A DNA stretch of 64,000 bases from Betaproteobacteria bacterium (GCA_003153475.1 PLYT01000085.1:39263-103262), one strand, 5' to 3'; shown: positions 1 to 8,976, numbered from the stretch's first letter. Made by a program: numbers and translations. The notes: generated from the letters alone by a model not told the origin.

Positions 1-2
1 AG

Positions 3-41
3 GCGACGGCGGTCGAAGTGTTTGCCGTCGATCCGAATTGA
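3..41 (+). CDS. C-terminal tail of an upstream gene cut by the window edge
   Basis: The third forward frame stays open from the window edge and ends ATAVEVFAVDPN with a TGA at 39-41. That TGA overlaps the TTG start of the next gene as TTGA, the same tight packing seen elsewhere here. Only twelve codons are visible, so the product cannot be named and the reading is tentative. Confidence 0.3.
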   Translation, partial: ATAVEVFAVDPN

Positions 42-1897
42 TCGACGCGACAGAACCCGCCGTGCCGCCATGGGCACGGCCCAGGCACCCGCTATCCACG
101 ATCTCCGGATTGCTCGCGGCCTCGATTCGCGACCATCCTGACGCCGTAGCAGTCGTGACTCCGGGCGGACCGGACCTCACGTATGCCGCGCTGGGACGGA
201 TGCTCGATACGATCGCGGGCAGATTGGCCGCCGCCGGCTTCGGCCGCGGCACGCGCGTTGGCATCGCGCTACCGGATGGACCCGAACTGGCGGTGGCGCT
301 GCTCGCGGTTTGCTCCGCTGCGACGTGCGCCCCGCTGAACGCCGACCTGGACGAGGCGGCTCTTGTTCGTCTGCTGCATTCAATGCGGATCGATGCGCTG
401 ATTGTGGCGAAGGACCCTGTCTCAGCCGTGGTCCGCGCAGCGCGACATGCCGGCGTTACGCTCATCGCGCTGCGTTGTTCGACTTGGGATCCTGACGGCG
501 TGGACCTCGTTCCGGAGTCGACGCGCGATAGCGCGGCCGTCGAGGAACCGCTTGCGGACGACGTCGGCTTCCTCATGCACACGTCAGGCACCACCGGCGC
601 GCCGAAGATCGTGCCATGGAAACAGTGGAGCGTGGCCGAGGCAGTGCGCAATCGCATCGAACTTTCTGGAATGGACGCGTCCGACCGATGTCTGGTTGCG
701 TTGCCACTGCACTCTAGCGCCGGCATCCGGCGCATGCTGTCGGGTCTGTTGACCGGCGGCTCGATCATCTGTGCGGGCGCCCTGACAACGGACGCTACGA
801 TCGAGCTGCTGGAATCCCTGGCGCCAACGCAGTACTTCGCGCCACCGGCTTCGCATATCGCGCTACTCGAGGCGTTCGAACGGCGAACGCCGCGTCCTCG
901 CCATTGCCTGAAAGCCCTCTGGTCCGGAACCACCGAACTGCCCGATGCAATCTGCGCGCGATTGGAACGGACCTTCGGGGTTCCGATCATCGTCGGCTAT
1001 GGAACGACGGAGTCCGGCTGCGTTGCGCACGCGCCGTTGCCGCCTGCGCGGGCGCCGGCCGGATCGGTCGGTCGCGCGGTCAACGTCGAACTCGGAATTA
1101 TGGACGACGCCGGTCTGTTCCTCGGGCCCGAGGAGACCGGCGAGATCGTCGTCCGAGGCCCGGAAGTGTTCGACGGCTACGAGAATGACGACGACGCTAA
1201 CCGGGCGGCATTCCGCGACGGCTGGTTCAGGACGGGCGATATTGGCCACATCGATCGCGATGGCTTCGTTTATTTGTTGGGGCGGCAAGCCGATATCATC
1301 AACCGTGGGGGTATGAAGGTCGCGCCCAGCGAGGTCGAGTCGGCTCTGGCCCGGCACCCGAAAGTAGTCGAAGCCGCGGCGTTCGCCATCGCTCATCCGA
1401 CGCTGGGGCAGGATCTCGCCGCCGCCGTCGTGCTGCGCGACCAGGTCAGCGAGAGCGAGTTGCGGCGCTTTCTTCGTGCCGGACTGGCGACGTTCAAGAT
1501 CCCGACACGTATCGTCGACGTGGCGCAATTGCCGCGCGGAGCATCGGGCAAGCTGGCCCGCAGCGAACTGGCGGCGCTCGTCGCTGCAACGATCGGACGT
1601 GGCAACGAGCCGCCGGTCGGTCGCGAAGAAACCGAGATCGCCCGGATCTTTGCCGACGTGCTCAAGGTGCCGAGTGTCGGCCGGCGAGACAACTTCTTCG
1701 ATCTCGGCGGCGATTCTCTGAGTGCGATCAACGCGCTCGCGGCGGTCGATGCTGCGCTCGGCGTTTCTGTGCGGTTGGAAGTCCTGTTCGATTGTCCGAC
1801 CGTGTCGGAATTCGCCGCCGCAATCAGCGAGCGCAAGCGCTTGAGCGCCGCGCATCCCGCGCCGACGGCCCTGGGCAGGATAGAGAGGCGAAGGTGA
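38..1897 (+). CDS. stand-alone adenylation-carrier (A-T) protein, AMP-dependent acyl/aminoacyl ligase fused to a phosphopantetheine carrier
   Basis: This 619-residue protein should activate a carboxylic or amino acid as an adenylate and load it onto its own carrier domain in the cytoplasm. An ANL adenylation domain fills about residues 20-520. It has the P-loop HTSGTTGAPK near 181, GYGTTESG near 320, and a hinge region with GWFRTGDIG and GRQADIINRGG. A carrier domain follows (about 535-605) with DNFFDLGGDSL; Ser560 is the predicted phosphopantetheine site. There is no condensation, thioesterase or reductase domain, so a partner must take the acyl group. The TTG start overlaps the previous stop; an in-frame GTG at 62 is an alternative. 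Its stop overlaps the start of the next gene, a Bug receptor. The substrate is unknown. Confidence 0.85.
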   Translation: MIDATEPAVPPWARPRHPLSTISGLLAASIRDHPDAVAVVTPGGPDLTYAALGRMLDTIAGRLAAAGFGRGTRVGIALPDGPELAVALLAVCSAATCAPLNADLDEAALVRLLHSMRIDALIVAKDPVSAVVRAARHAGVTLIALRCSTWDPDGVDLVPESTRDSAAVEEPLADDVGFLMHTSGTTGAPKIVPWKQWSVAEAVRNRIELSGMDASDRCLVALPLHSSAGIRRMLSGLLTGGSIICAGALTTDATIELLESLAPTQYFAPPASHIALLEAFERRTPRPRHCLKALWSGTTELPDAICARLERTFGVPIIVGYGTTESGCVAHAPLPPARAPAGSVGRAVNVELGIMDDAGLFLGPEETGEIVVRGPEVFDGYENDDDANRAAFRDGWFRTGDIGHIDRDGFVYLLGRQADIINRGGMKVAPSEVESALARHPKVVEAAAFAIAHPTLGQDLAAAVVLRDQVSESELRRFLRAGLATFKIPTRIVDVAQLPRGASGKLARSELAALVAATIGRGNEPPVGREETEIARIFADVLKVPSVGRRDNFFDLGGDSLSAINALAAVDAALGVSVRLEVLFDCPTVSEFAAAISERKRLSAAHPAPTALGRIERRR

Positions 1898-2850
1898 TAA
1901 CCAGGCGCGCGATGCTGCCCGCGCTCGCGTGGGGTGCTCTGCTGCTTGCGAGCCCATTCGCCGCGGCGCAGCTTTTCCCCGCAAGAGTGGTGCGGATAAT
2001 CGTCGCCTTTCCGGCCGGTGGGCAGAGTGATCTGATCGCCCGTGCTGTCGCGAAATCGCTTGGGGGAATACTCGGGGTTACTATGGTAGTCGAGAATCGG
2101 TCCGGCGCCAGCGGCGCGATCGGAGTCGATGTTGCTGCACACGCACCCGCCGACGGATCGGCACTGCTGCTGGGCAGCGGCAGCAATCTAACGACCGCCC
2201 CCGCGCTGGACAGCAATTTGCCCTACGACCCGATACGGGATTTCACGCCGATCGGGCGGGTGGCACGGCTGCCGCTCGTGCTGGTGGTCCAAGCGGGGCT
2301 CCCGGTGACGAACGTAACCCAGTTGGTCGCGTACGCGCGGCAAAATCCCGGAGCAGTGACCTACGCTTCGGGCGCGGCAGGGATCCAGTTTTTGATGGAA
2401 TCCCTGAAGAGCTCTGCCGGCGTGGACATCCTCCAAGTGCCCTATAGCGGTACCCCGCCAGCCCTCAGGGACGTCGTGGCCGGCCGCGTTGACGTTCTGG
2501 TTGTCGACGCCCCGGCGATCGCTCCCTACGTAACGATCGGTGCCGTCCGCGTGATCGCGAATGCAGGACAAACGCGGTCCCGCCTGTTTCCCGACAGTCC
2601 GACGATCATCGAGCAGGGCTCCGACATCAGTTACGAATCCTGGCAGGGGCTGCTCGCACCCAGGGGGACGCCACGAGAATTGATAGCCCAGCTACAAAGC
2701 GCGTTGCAGAAGGCGCTTCGGTCGAACGATTTTCGCAAGGATCTGGAACGTCTCGGCGCAGAACCTATCGACGAGCCGCCCGCGGCGTTCGAGCCCTTTC
2801 TGCGCAACGAGCTGGAAAAGTACCGGCGCGTTGCCGGGCGCGTGAAGTGA
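1894..2850 (+). CDS. Bug/TctC-family periplasmic solute receptor
   Basis: This is a periplasmic binding protein of the tripartite tricarboxylate transporter (Bug) family, 318 residues. Members bind carboxylates and related small molecules, often without a linked transporter. The N terminus has a twin-arginine (ITRRAM) followed by a hydrophobic stretch ending ASPFAAA, a secretion signal. The family motifs are present: RIIVAFPAGGQSD near residue 36, VVENRSGASGAIG, YDPIRDFTPI, and a C-terminal YRRVAGRVK. I chose the GTG at 1894 because it overlaps the upstream TGA (GTGA), follows a GAGAGG-like ribosome site and restores the full signal peptide. An ATG at 1912 would truncate it. No TctA or TctB membrane genes follow. 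Pairing with an A-T enzyme suggests uptake of that enzyme's substrate, which is inference only. Confidence 0.88.
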   Translation: MITRRAMLPALAWGALLLASPFAAAQLFPARVVRIIVAFPAGGQSDLIARAVAKSLGGILGVTMVVENRSGASGAIGVDVAAHAPADGSALLLGSGSNLTTAPALDSNLPYDPIRDFTPIGRVARLPLVLVVQAGLPVTNVTQLVAYARQNPGAVTYASGAAGIQFLMESLKSSAGVDILQVPYSGTPPALRDVVAGRVDVLVVDAPAIAPYVTIGAVRVIANAGQTRSRLFPDSPTIIEQGSDISYESWQGLLAPRGTPRELIAQLQSALQKALRSNDFRKDLERLGAEPIDEPPAAFEPFLRNELEKYRRVAGRVK

Positions 2851-2895
2851 TGCTGCGTCCGGGTTTGGCCGTTGCCTGCTGCCGCGGCAGCCGGC

Positions 2896-4521
2896 TTACT
2901 GGCAAACGGTCCCCGGCGCGACAAAGACTTCGCGCGTGATCGCCTTGGTCTGCGTCACGGCGTTGACCGTGTAGGCGAACGTTCCCGTGTTGCCGTCGGT
3001 GAACGTGAATGTTGCGGTGCCGACCACGGTGCCGCTCACTTTGGCTGGGTCGAACGGCACCGCGTTGAACGGCGGCCCGGTCGTGCGATAGAGCGTGCCG
3101 CTATAGACGCCCGCCGCCGTCTTCGGGGCGGTGACCAATAGCCATAGCGGCGTCCGGTCGAGATCGTAGGTAAACCAGGTGGCAAAGATCGTGTCGCCCT
3201 GGTGCGTGAGATTGACGCCCCAGCCGGACTCGGCGCCTGCAGGCGCGGCCCACCATAGATCCTGATAATTGTAGGCGAGCGTTAGGTCGGCCTGGATGCC
3301 GAACGTGCACGTCGGCAGCTGGCCGAACACTTCGCGGGCGATCGACTTGGTCTGCGCGATGCCGTTGACCGTATACGCAAACGTTCCCGTATTAAGATCG
3401 GTGAACGTGAGTGTTCCTATGCCTACGGGGGTGCCGATAACCTGCGAAGGATCGAACGGCACCGAGCTGAACGGCGGACCCGTCGCCTGAAACAGCGTGC
3501 CCGTATAGACACCGGCCGTCGTCGTCAGCGACGCCGTCATCGCCATCCACAGGCCCTTGCCCGTCGGATCGTAAGTAAACCAGGTCGCAAAAATCGTGTC
3601 GCCTTGGTGCGCGAAGTTGATGCCCCAGCCGGACTCCGACCCCGCCGGCGCGTTCCACCACAGGCCTTCGTAGTTCGGCGGGCCGGCTGCAATCACCTGC
3701 ACGGCGGTCGCCGGAGAGACCCCGCCGAAGGGCACGCCGGCGGGGCTGCTCATCTGCCACTGAAAATTGTAAGTGCCGACGGTCGCCGGCGCCGTAATGT
3801 AGAACGTGAACGTCACCGTTGCGCCTGGCGCGACCGACGTCGGCAGCGGAACCGGGCTCACGCTCCATATCGTGTTACCCGCAGGTCCCGTCGATTGCAG
3901 CGTGTAACCGTCGGTCGTCTGCCAGGTCGTGGTCGTCGTGTTCTTGAACGTCTCGGTGACAAGGACGACGGCGCCCATCGGCACCGTCGCGGGTACCTGC
4001 TGCGACACGAACTCGGTCGCGGTCGACACCGAGACTTGCGGATCGGGGGTCTCGTCGCCGAACGTTCCATGCATTTCCGACAGCATGCGAAAGCGAAGCG
4101 GCGACGGCGCAGAAAAGCCGCAGGCCAGCGGCTTCACGACGAAGTTGAACGTGACCTGCTGGTTCGGTGCCACGTCGTATGGCAGCAGAACGCGATTGCC
4201 GCTCTGACTGCCATACGCGTTGTCCTGAATGCACCAGTAGTAGTTGTCCTGCGGCTCCTGCGTAGCCAGGAAGACATCGCCTTCGGTACGGTACCAGGTC
4301 GCGGTGCCGGTGTTCTGCATCGTCACCGACACCGAGGTCGGCGTCGCCAGTTCGATGAAGGACGGCACGTTCTCCGATACGAACGCCGCCGAATACTCCG
4401 CTTGCGCGAGCAACGGCACGCTCACTGCGCAGGCAACCAGCGCCAACAGCAGCCCCACGACCCGCCATCGCAGGCCGCCGCGAAGCCTCACATTGCTTTC
4501 GAGTCCTGTGCCGTCGATCAC
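2896..4521 (-). CDS. exported protein with two NBR1-Ig-like domains and two tandem C-terminal repeats
   Basis: This 541-residue protein carries an N-terminal hydrophobic signal (about residues 17-40, ending LLAQAEYS) and is predicted exported or surface-bound. Two Ig-like modules follow, about 45-150 and 155-275. Each has the 'tATWyrteG' and 'PF/PAG' style of NBR1-Ig domains, including TGTATWYRTEGDVFL and TTTTWQTTDGYTL. Then come two copies of a roughly 130-residue repeat beginning GLWWNAPAGSESGWG and DLWWAAPAGAESGWG. Both contain HQGDTIFATWFTYD, a GTL(F/Y)..TGPPF..VPFDP segment and TGTFAYTVN. The repeat is familiar from uncharacterised exported proteins of beta- and gammaproteobacteria. The start is uncertain: GTG at 4521 or GTG at 4491, and both keep the signal. 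Function is unknown; adhesion or ligand binding is a guess from the Ig folds. Confidence 0.75.
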   Translation of the reverse strand: MIDGTGLESNVRLRGGLRWRVVGLLLALVACAVSVPLLAQAEYSAAFVSENVPSFIELATPTSVSVTMQNTGTATWYRTEGDVFLATQEPQDNYYWCIQDNAYGSQSGNRVLLPYDVAPNQQVTFNFVVKPLACGFSAPSPLRFRMLSEMHGTFGDETPDPQVSVSTATEFVSQQVPATVPMGAVVLVTETFKNTTTTTWQTTDGYTLQSTGPAGNTIWSVSPVPLPTSVAPGATVTFTFYITAPATVGTYNFQWQMSSPAGVPFGGVSPATAVQVIAAGPPNYEGLWWNAPAGSESGWGINFAHQGDTIFATWFTYDPTGKGLWMAMTASLTTTAGVYTGTLFQATGPPFSSVPFDPSQVIGTPVGIGTLTFTDLNTGTFAYTVNGIAQTKSIAREVFGQLPTCTFGIQADLTLAYNYQDLWWAAPAGAESGWGVNLTHQGDTIFATWFTYDLDRTPLWLLVTAPKTAAGVYSGTLYRTTGPPFNAVPFDPAKVSGTVVGTATFTFTDGNTGTFAYTVNAVTQTKAITREVFVAPGTVCQ

Positions 4522-4606
4522 TATGTCAAGCAGGTAGGGACAAACCGATCAGTTTATGAAATCACGCGCTCGGTAATTTCGCCCCGACCGGCGTCCCCGC
4601 GTGCGG

Positions 4607-5056
4607 TTACCGGCTAACCAGGCACTGGCTTCCGTCGATTTTGAAGTTCTGCGTCGTCGTCGACGTGCTGGTGCCGTTTTTGTCCTTGGTCGTCTTCTTT
4701 ACCGTCAGCGTCGCTGCCGGCCCGTCGACGACGAGGACGCCGCTCGACTTGATATCGGCCGAGTATTGCTCCTCAGTCTGGGACATCTCTTTCATCATGC
4801 CCGACATCATCGTCTTATCCTTGGCGGGCATCGCTTTCCACTGCTCCTGCATCTCCTTGGTGGTCAGCTTGTTGGCCTCCTCGATTTTTCCGGCGTGGGT
4901 CAGCCCCATTCGCTTGACCGAAACCTTGCCGCACGGGTGATCGAGGATCGCGGCTCCCTTGATCTCGGACTTGGCGGCTGCGGTCCCAGTGGCGGCACAC
5001 AATACGAGCGGCAGCGCAATTTTTATACAGAGTGTCGAGACTCGACGAAGTTGCAT
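4607..5056 (-). CDS. small exported protein of unknown function
   Basis: This encodes 149 residues with a cleavable-looking signal peptide (LCIKIALPLVLCAATGTAAA). The mature part is lysine- and methionine-rich, including TMMSGMMKEMSQTEEQYSADIKSSG. Two cysteines, one near the mature N terminus (HPCGK) and one near the C terminus (SQCLV), could form a disulphide. The ATG has a clear AGGGAG ribosome site seven bases upstream. The gene stands alone between the NBR1-Ig gene and a REP-like inverted repeat. I do not recognise the family. The middle segment looks helical and the C-terminal half, rich in Thr/Ser/Val, looks like beta strands. Confidence 0.7.
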   Translation of the reverse strand: MQLRRVSTLCIKIALPLVLCAATGTAAAKSEIKGAAILDHPCGKVSVKRMGLTHAGKIEEANKLTTKEMQEQWKAMPAKDKTMMSGMMKEMSQTEEQYSADIKSSGVLVVDGPAATLTVKKTTKDKNGTSTSTTTQNFKIDGSQCLVSR

Positions 5057-5088
5057 TTTTTTTCTCCCTTTCGAGTGCGCGGAACCAG

Positions 5089-5131
5089 GGACAGACCCCG
5101 ATAGCGCTCAAACGTTGAAGAAGGTCTGTCC
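5089..5131. repeat. REP-like inverted repeat (GGACAGACC / GGTCTGTCC)
   Basis: Two perfect 9-base arms, GGACAGACC at 5089-5097 and GGTCTGTCC at 5123-5131, flank a 25-base spacer. The left arm sits in CCAGGGACAGACC, a wording I remember from short palindromic repeats mobilised by REP-associated tyrosine transposases in GC-rich proteobacteria. No such transposase is in the window. The element lies upstream of the small exported gene and beside the HAF remnant. Confidence 0.5.
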
Positions 5132-5140
5132 TCCGCGTGA

Positions 5141-5587
5141 CATCGCAATCAAGCGAGGGCCTATTGTAATCAAAGTTCGCGCGCTTCCGATCAGTACCAT
5201 ACGCCCGATACGCCGTTCGCCCCGCAGACGAGCGCGAACGCGATCAACGACCATGGTCAAACCGTTGGCTTCGCCTTCGACGTCGGCGAGTTCGTCGAGA
5301 TCTCGGCCTTTTCGTTCAGCAGGAACGCCTTCACGCGGATCGATTTCCCCGGGGCAGCGCAGACACTTCCATGGACGGTGAACAACCTGGGAATGCAGGG
5401 CGGCACGATCTCGGGTGGCTCGTTCTCCGGCGTGGATTTCCTGGGCGGTTACGTCACCCTCTACGGTTACCCCTACGAGGTCCCTGAGGAGGTTTTCGGG
5501 ATGAACGACAGGGGGCAGATCGTCGGAGTCACGATCGACCCTGCTTCCGGCCGCGTGGTCGGCTACGTGGCGACGCTGCCAAAGTAG
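5141..5587 (+). pseudogene. remnant of an extracellular HAF-repeat protein
   Basis: The frame opens after a TGA at 5138 and runs to a TAG at 5585-5587. It has no ATG in its first half; the first usable start is the GTG at 5378. Within it are two copies of the 'N-D-x-G-Q-x-V-G' signature of HAF repeats (NAINDHGQTVGFAFD near 5234 and GMNDRGQIVGVTID near 5500). It ends GRVVGYVATLPK, which resembles the normal end of such proteins. The signal peptide and most repeats are missing, so this is a 3' fragment of a once longer exported protein. A 69-residue product from 5378 cannot be excluded. Confidence 0.6.
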
Positions 5588-5725
5588 ACGCCTGCGCCCT
5601 CTCCTCGCTCGCTCACGACGAGCGGCATGGCGACCCGCGCGGTCGCGACTGCTCTGGACATCGCGCTTGGCACGAACGTGACGGTCTGGAAAAATGAGCC
5701 TCGGCCGCCAAATCAGGACTTTTGA

Positions 5726-6799
5726 ATGAGCATTGCCGCATGGACCCGGCTGATTCCGGCACTTTCGTTCGCGCTGCTCGTCGGCGCGCTGGTTGCAGGC
5801 GTGGGCCCGCTGCTTTCGGTCGTTTGCGCTGTCGCTCTCATCGGCGCCGTGATCGCGGCGGTTCACCACGCCGAGGTCGTGGCGCATCGTGTCGGCGAGC
5901 CGTTCGGGACCCTCGTTCTCGCCGTCGCCGTGACGATCATCGAGGTTGCGCTGATTCTCTCCATAATGCTTGCCGGAGGCCTCGACGCCGCCGCTCTGCC
6001 GCGCGATACGATCTACGCGGCGATCATGATCATCTGCAACGGCGTCGTGGGACTGTGCATCCTGGTCGGCGGCCTCGTCCACCACGAGCAGTCGTTTCGC
6101 GTGGAGGGATCGAGCGCGGGGCTCGCTGCGTTGATCGCCTTGTCCGCGTTCTCGCTCGTTCTGCCGGCTTTCACCACGACCACTTCCGGCGGCACGTACA
6201 GCACTGCGCAGCTTGCTTTCGCAGCCTTCATGTCGGCGGTGCTCTGGGCGGTTTATGTCTTCACTCAGACCGTACGGCATCGCGACTACTTCCTTCCGCC
6301 CGCGGACGCGTCGAGCCCCGACGCGCACGCCGCCCCGCCGACGAACCGCGAAGCGTGGGCGAGCTTCGGCCTGCTTGTCGTCTCGCTCGCATCGGTCGTC
6401 GGGCTCGCCAAACTTCTTTCGCCGGTGATCGAGCAGGTGGTCGAGCAAGCGGGGGCACCGAAGGCGGTGATCGGGATCGTGATTGCGATGCTGGTCCTGC
6501 TGCCCGAGACCTGGGCCGCGGTCCGCGCCGCGCACGCGAACCGCCTCCAGACCAGCATGAACTTAGCACTCGGGTCGGCGCTGGCGAGCATCGGCCTCAC
6601 CATCCCGGTCGTGGCCGTGACCGCAATCGCGCTGGGGATACCGCTGATTCTGGGCCTCGCCCCGAAGGATATGGTGATGCTTGCCGTCACGCTGCTTTTG
6701 AGCGCTGTCACGCTGGGAACCGGCCGCACTCACATGATGCAGGGTGCCGTGCACCTCGTCGTCTTCGCGGCGTTCCTCTTTCTCGCATTGCTACCTTAG
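5726..6799 (+). CDS. chaA: ChaA-type Ca2+(Na+,K+)/H+ antiporter
   Basis: This is an inner-membrane cation/proton antiporter of the Ca2+:cation exchanger superfamily, 357 residues, close to the length of E. coli ChaA. About eleven hydrophobic segments are visible. The two inverted halves each carry the conserved acidic motif. The first is GEPFGTLVLAVAVTIIEVAL (residues about 71-90); the second is the segment around VIAMLVLLPETWAAVRAA with HANRLQTSMNLALGSALASIGL. A hydrophilic loop near 195-215 separates the halves. The likely role is export of Ca2+, Na+ or K+ at high pH or salt. It appears to be a single gene: the next gene starts 11 bases downstream but is functionally unrelated. Confidence 0.9.
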   Translation: MSIAAWTRLIPALSFALLVGALVAGVGPLLSVVCAVALIGAVIAAVHHAEVVAHRVGEPFGTLVLAVAVTIIEVALILSIMLAGGLDAAALPRDTIYAAIMIICNGVVGLCILVGGLVHHEQSFRVEGSSAGLAALIALSAFSLVLPAFTTTTSGGTYSTAQLAFAAFMSAVLWAVYVFTQTVRHRDYFLPPADASSPDAHAAPPTNREAWASFGLLVVSLASVVGLAKLLSPVIEQVVEQAGAPKAVIGIVIAMLVLLPETWAAVRAAHANRLQTSMNLALGSALASIGLTIPVVAVTAIALGIPLILGLAPKDMVMLAVTLLLSAVTLGTGRTHMMQGAVHLVVFAAFLFLALLP

Positions 6800-6809
6800 A
6801 GGGAAACTC

Positions 6810-8606
6810 ATGCCGGTGCGCATCGTCGTAGTCGCGGTAGTTGCCCTGATCATCGCTTCGACCGCACCGCAAGGTGTCGCAGCGGATTGGGCCGATCCTG
6901 CGAAGGTACTCAGGATCGCATTCCCGATCGACGTCTCGGGACTCGACCCTGCCGGCACCCAGGAGACCTACGCAACCCTGGTCGAGCAGAAGATTTTCGA
7001 CGCTCTCTACGTTTGGGACTATCTCGCGCGACCATACCGGTTCGTGCCGAGCATCGCGACCGGCATGCCGGAGGTATCGGCGGACGGTCGAGTCTGGACG
7101 ATCCGCATCCGGCCCGGCATTTATTTTGTTGACGACCCGGCCTTCGCGGGGAAGAAACGCGAACTGACGGCCGCGGATTTCGTCTACGCGTGGAAGCGCA
7201 TCGTCGACCCACGCGTGCGCTCGCCGAACTCGGATCTGCTCGAACACAAGATCGTCGGGCTCGATGCGGCGGTCGCCAAAGCGAAGTCGTCGGGTCGTTT
7301 CGATTACGACGCGGAAGTTCCGGGCCTGCGTGCGGCCGACCGCTACACACTGAAGCTGGAGATGATCGAGCCCGACTACACGTTTTTCGAGCTCCTCGAC
7401 AGTGCGGCGTTACGTGCCGTGGCCCGCGAGATAATCGAGAAATACGGGGATGCGAGCGGCCGCGCGATGAATCATCCGGTCGGCACCGGCCCGTATCGCC
7501 TCAAGGAGTGGCAACCCGGCCATCGCATCATTCTCGAAGCCAACCCCGCTTATCGCGACGAGCGCTTCCCGCCTGCGCCCGCAAATGCCGATGCGGCGAT
7601 CAAGGCCGTTGCCGAGTCGATGAAGGGCAAGCGCCTGCCGCAGATCGGCCGCATCGAAATCCCGATCATCGAAGAGACGAATCCGCGGCTCCTCATGTTC
7701 AGCGCGGGGGAGCTCGACATCCTCGAAGTGCCCGGTGACATCGCGCCCAAGATGATCGATGGGACGGGCCATCTGTTGCCCGAATTTGCGACGCGCGGCA
7801 TGCGGCTCGAGCGCGCGACCGAGCTCGCCGTCACGTTCGCCTACTTCAACATGGAAGACCCGGTCGTGGGCGGCTACGCGCCGGAAAAGATCGCGTTGCG
7901 GCGGGCGATCTGCAGCGCATACAACGTCCCGGATGAGATCCGCGTCATCCGCAGCGGGCAAGCGCTGCCGGCGACCCAGCCTATCCCGCCCGATGTCGAG
8001 GGACACTCGCCGGGATACAAGGGACTGTCGCCCTACGATCCTGCGACGGCGCGGGCGCTCCTCGACCGGTTCGGCTATCGCGACCGCGACGGAGACGGGT
8101 TCCGCGAATTGCCGGACGGCCGGCCGTTCACCATTCACCAGTCAACGCTCGTGGGCGCCGCGTATCGACAATACGACGACCTGTGGCAGCGGAGCATGCG
8201 AGAGATCGGCATTCGAATGGACTTCCAGGTGCAGCCGTTCCCGGAGGCGTTCAAGGCCGCGCACGCGGGAAAGATCCAGTTCGCGGGTTTCGGCTGGAGC
8301 GGAGACATCGCCGACGACTTCATGCGTCTTTTCTACGGGCCCTACGCTGCCGCCAGCAACCTTTCCCGATTCAGGAACGCCGAATACGACGCGCTTTACG
8401 AACAGAGCCACCGTACGCCCGACGCCGCGGAACGCAACAGGATCTATGGCGCCATGACGAAGATCGTTTCCGCCCAGGCACCGTGGTGCGCCGATGCTTA
8501 TCGCATCAGCAACACCGTCGTTTCGCCACGCATCCGCGGTTACCGCAAGAACGGGCACTATTTCCTGACACCGTGGCAGTATCTCGATATCGATATCGCG
8601 CGCTGA
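6810..8606 (+). CDS. ABC transporter substrate-binding protein, peptide/nickel family (SBP_bac_5)
   Basis: This is a 598-residue periplasmic binding protein of the oligopeptide-binding (DppA/OppA) class. It has a signal peptide (VVAVVALIIASTAPQGVAA) and then the typical opening KVLRIAFPIDVSGLDP. Further family features are LTAADFVYAWKRIVDP, the HPVGTGPYRLKEW segment and a C-terminal TPWQYLDIDI. I chose the ATG at 6810 because it follows an AGAGGGA ribosome site and directly precedes the signal. No permease or ATPase genes adjoin, so it is an orphan receptor or uses a transporter encoded elsewhere. The ligand cannot be predicted. Confidence 0.87.
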   Translation: MPVRIVVVAVVALIIASTAPQGVAADWADPAKVLRIAFPIDVSGLDPAGTQETYATLVEQKIFDALYVWDYLARPYRFVPSIATGMPEVSADGRVWTIRIRPGIYFVDDPAFAGKKRELTAADFVYAWKRIVDPRVRSPNSDLLEHKIVGLDAAVAKAKSSGRFDYDAEVPGLRAADRYTLKLEMIEPDYTFFELLDSAALRAVAREIIEKYGDASGRAMNHPVGTGPYRLKEWQPGHRIILEANPAYRDERFPPAPANADAAIKAVAESMKGKRLPQIGRIEIPIIEETNPRLLMFSAGELDILEVPGDIAPKMIDGTGHLLPEFATRGMRLERATELAVTFAYFNMEDPVVGGYAPEKIALRRAICSAYNVPDEIRVIRSGQALPATQPIPPDVEGHSPGYKGLSPYDPATARALLDRFGYRDRDGDGFRELPDGRPFTIHQSTLVGAAYRQYDDLWQRSMREIGIRMDFQVQPFPEAFKAAHAGKIQFAGFGWSGDIADDFMRLFYGPYAAASNLSRFRNAEYDALYEQSHRTPDAAERNRIYGAMTKIVSAQAPWCADAYRISNTVVSPRIRGYRKNGHYFLTPWQYLDIDIAR

Positions 8607-8628
8607 GGGCTCGGCGGTAGCGAGTCGC

Positions 8629-8976
8629 TTACATCCCTGGCAAAGGATTGATCTCCATGACTTCGATCGATGCCTGCGGGATCTGCAAGTGCGGATGGCC
8701 TTCGAATTTCTTTGCGGCCGCATCGTGTGACTCTGCATCGACGATCGCATAGAGCATGATGTCGTTTCTTGCGTCAGACGTGCCTTTCGACGTGACGCGT
8801 TTGGTCTTGCCGACCCCGGCTCCCTTGTCAGCGAACATCTTGATGTGATCGCCCATCCATTTTTTCCAGTCGGCCTGCATCTTCTCCTCGGCCTCCTTCC
8901 GCTGCTTAGGTTCGGTTTTCTTCCAGTCGTCGATCACCGAGGCGGGGGCAAGATAGGTAACGAGAAATTTTTTCAT
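8629..8976 (-). CDS. YCII-like small protein
   Basis: This is a 115-residue cytoplasmic protein with the ferredoxin-like outline of the YCII/DGPF group. It starts with a beta strand (KKFLVTYLAP), then a charged helix (EAEEKMQADWKKWMGDH), a glycine loop (DKGAGVGKTKRV), a strand (DIMLYAIVDAESHDAAAKKFEGHPHL) and a final strand SIEVMEINPLPG. The 'F.GHPHL' near residue 90 corresponds to the conserved His region of YCII domains. The ATG has an AAGGAGAC ribosome site. Its start codon overlaps the ATG of an open frame on the opposite strand that runs into the DUF885 gene. No catalytic role is assigned. Confidence 0.7.
   Translation of the reverse strand: MKKFLVTYLAPASVIDDWKKTEPKQRKEAEEKMQADWKKWMGDHIKMFADKGAGVGKTKRVTSKGTSDARNDIMLYAIVDAESHDAAAKKFEGHPHLQIPQASIEVMEINPLPGM

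Noticed and set aside
5108..6535. A 475-codon minus-strand frame opposite chaA
   Set aside because: It is extremely Arg/Asp/His-rich without hydrophobic core segments; chaA on the other strand is clear.
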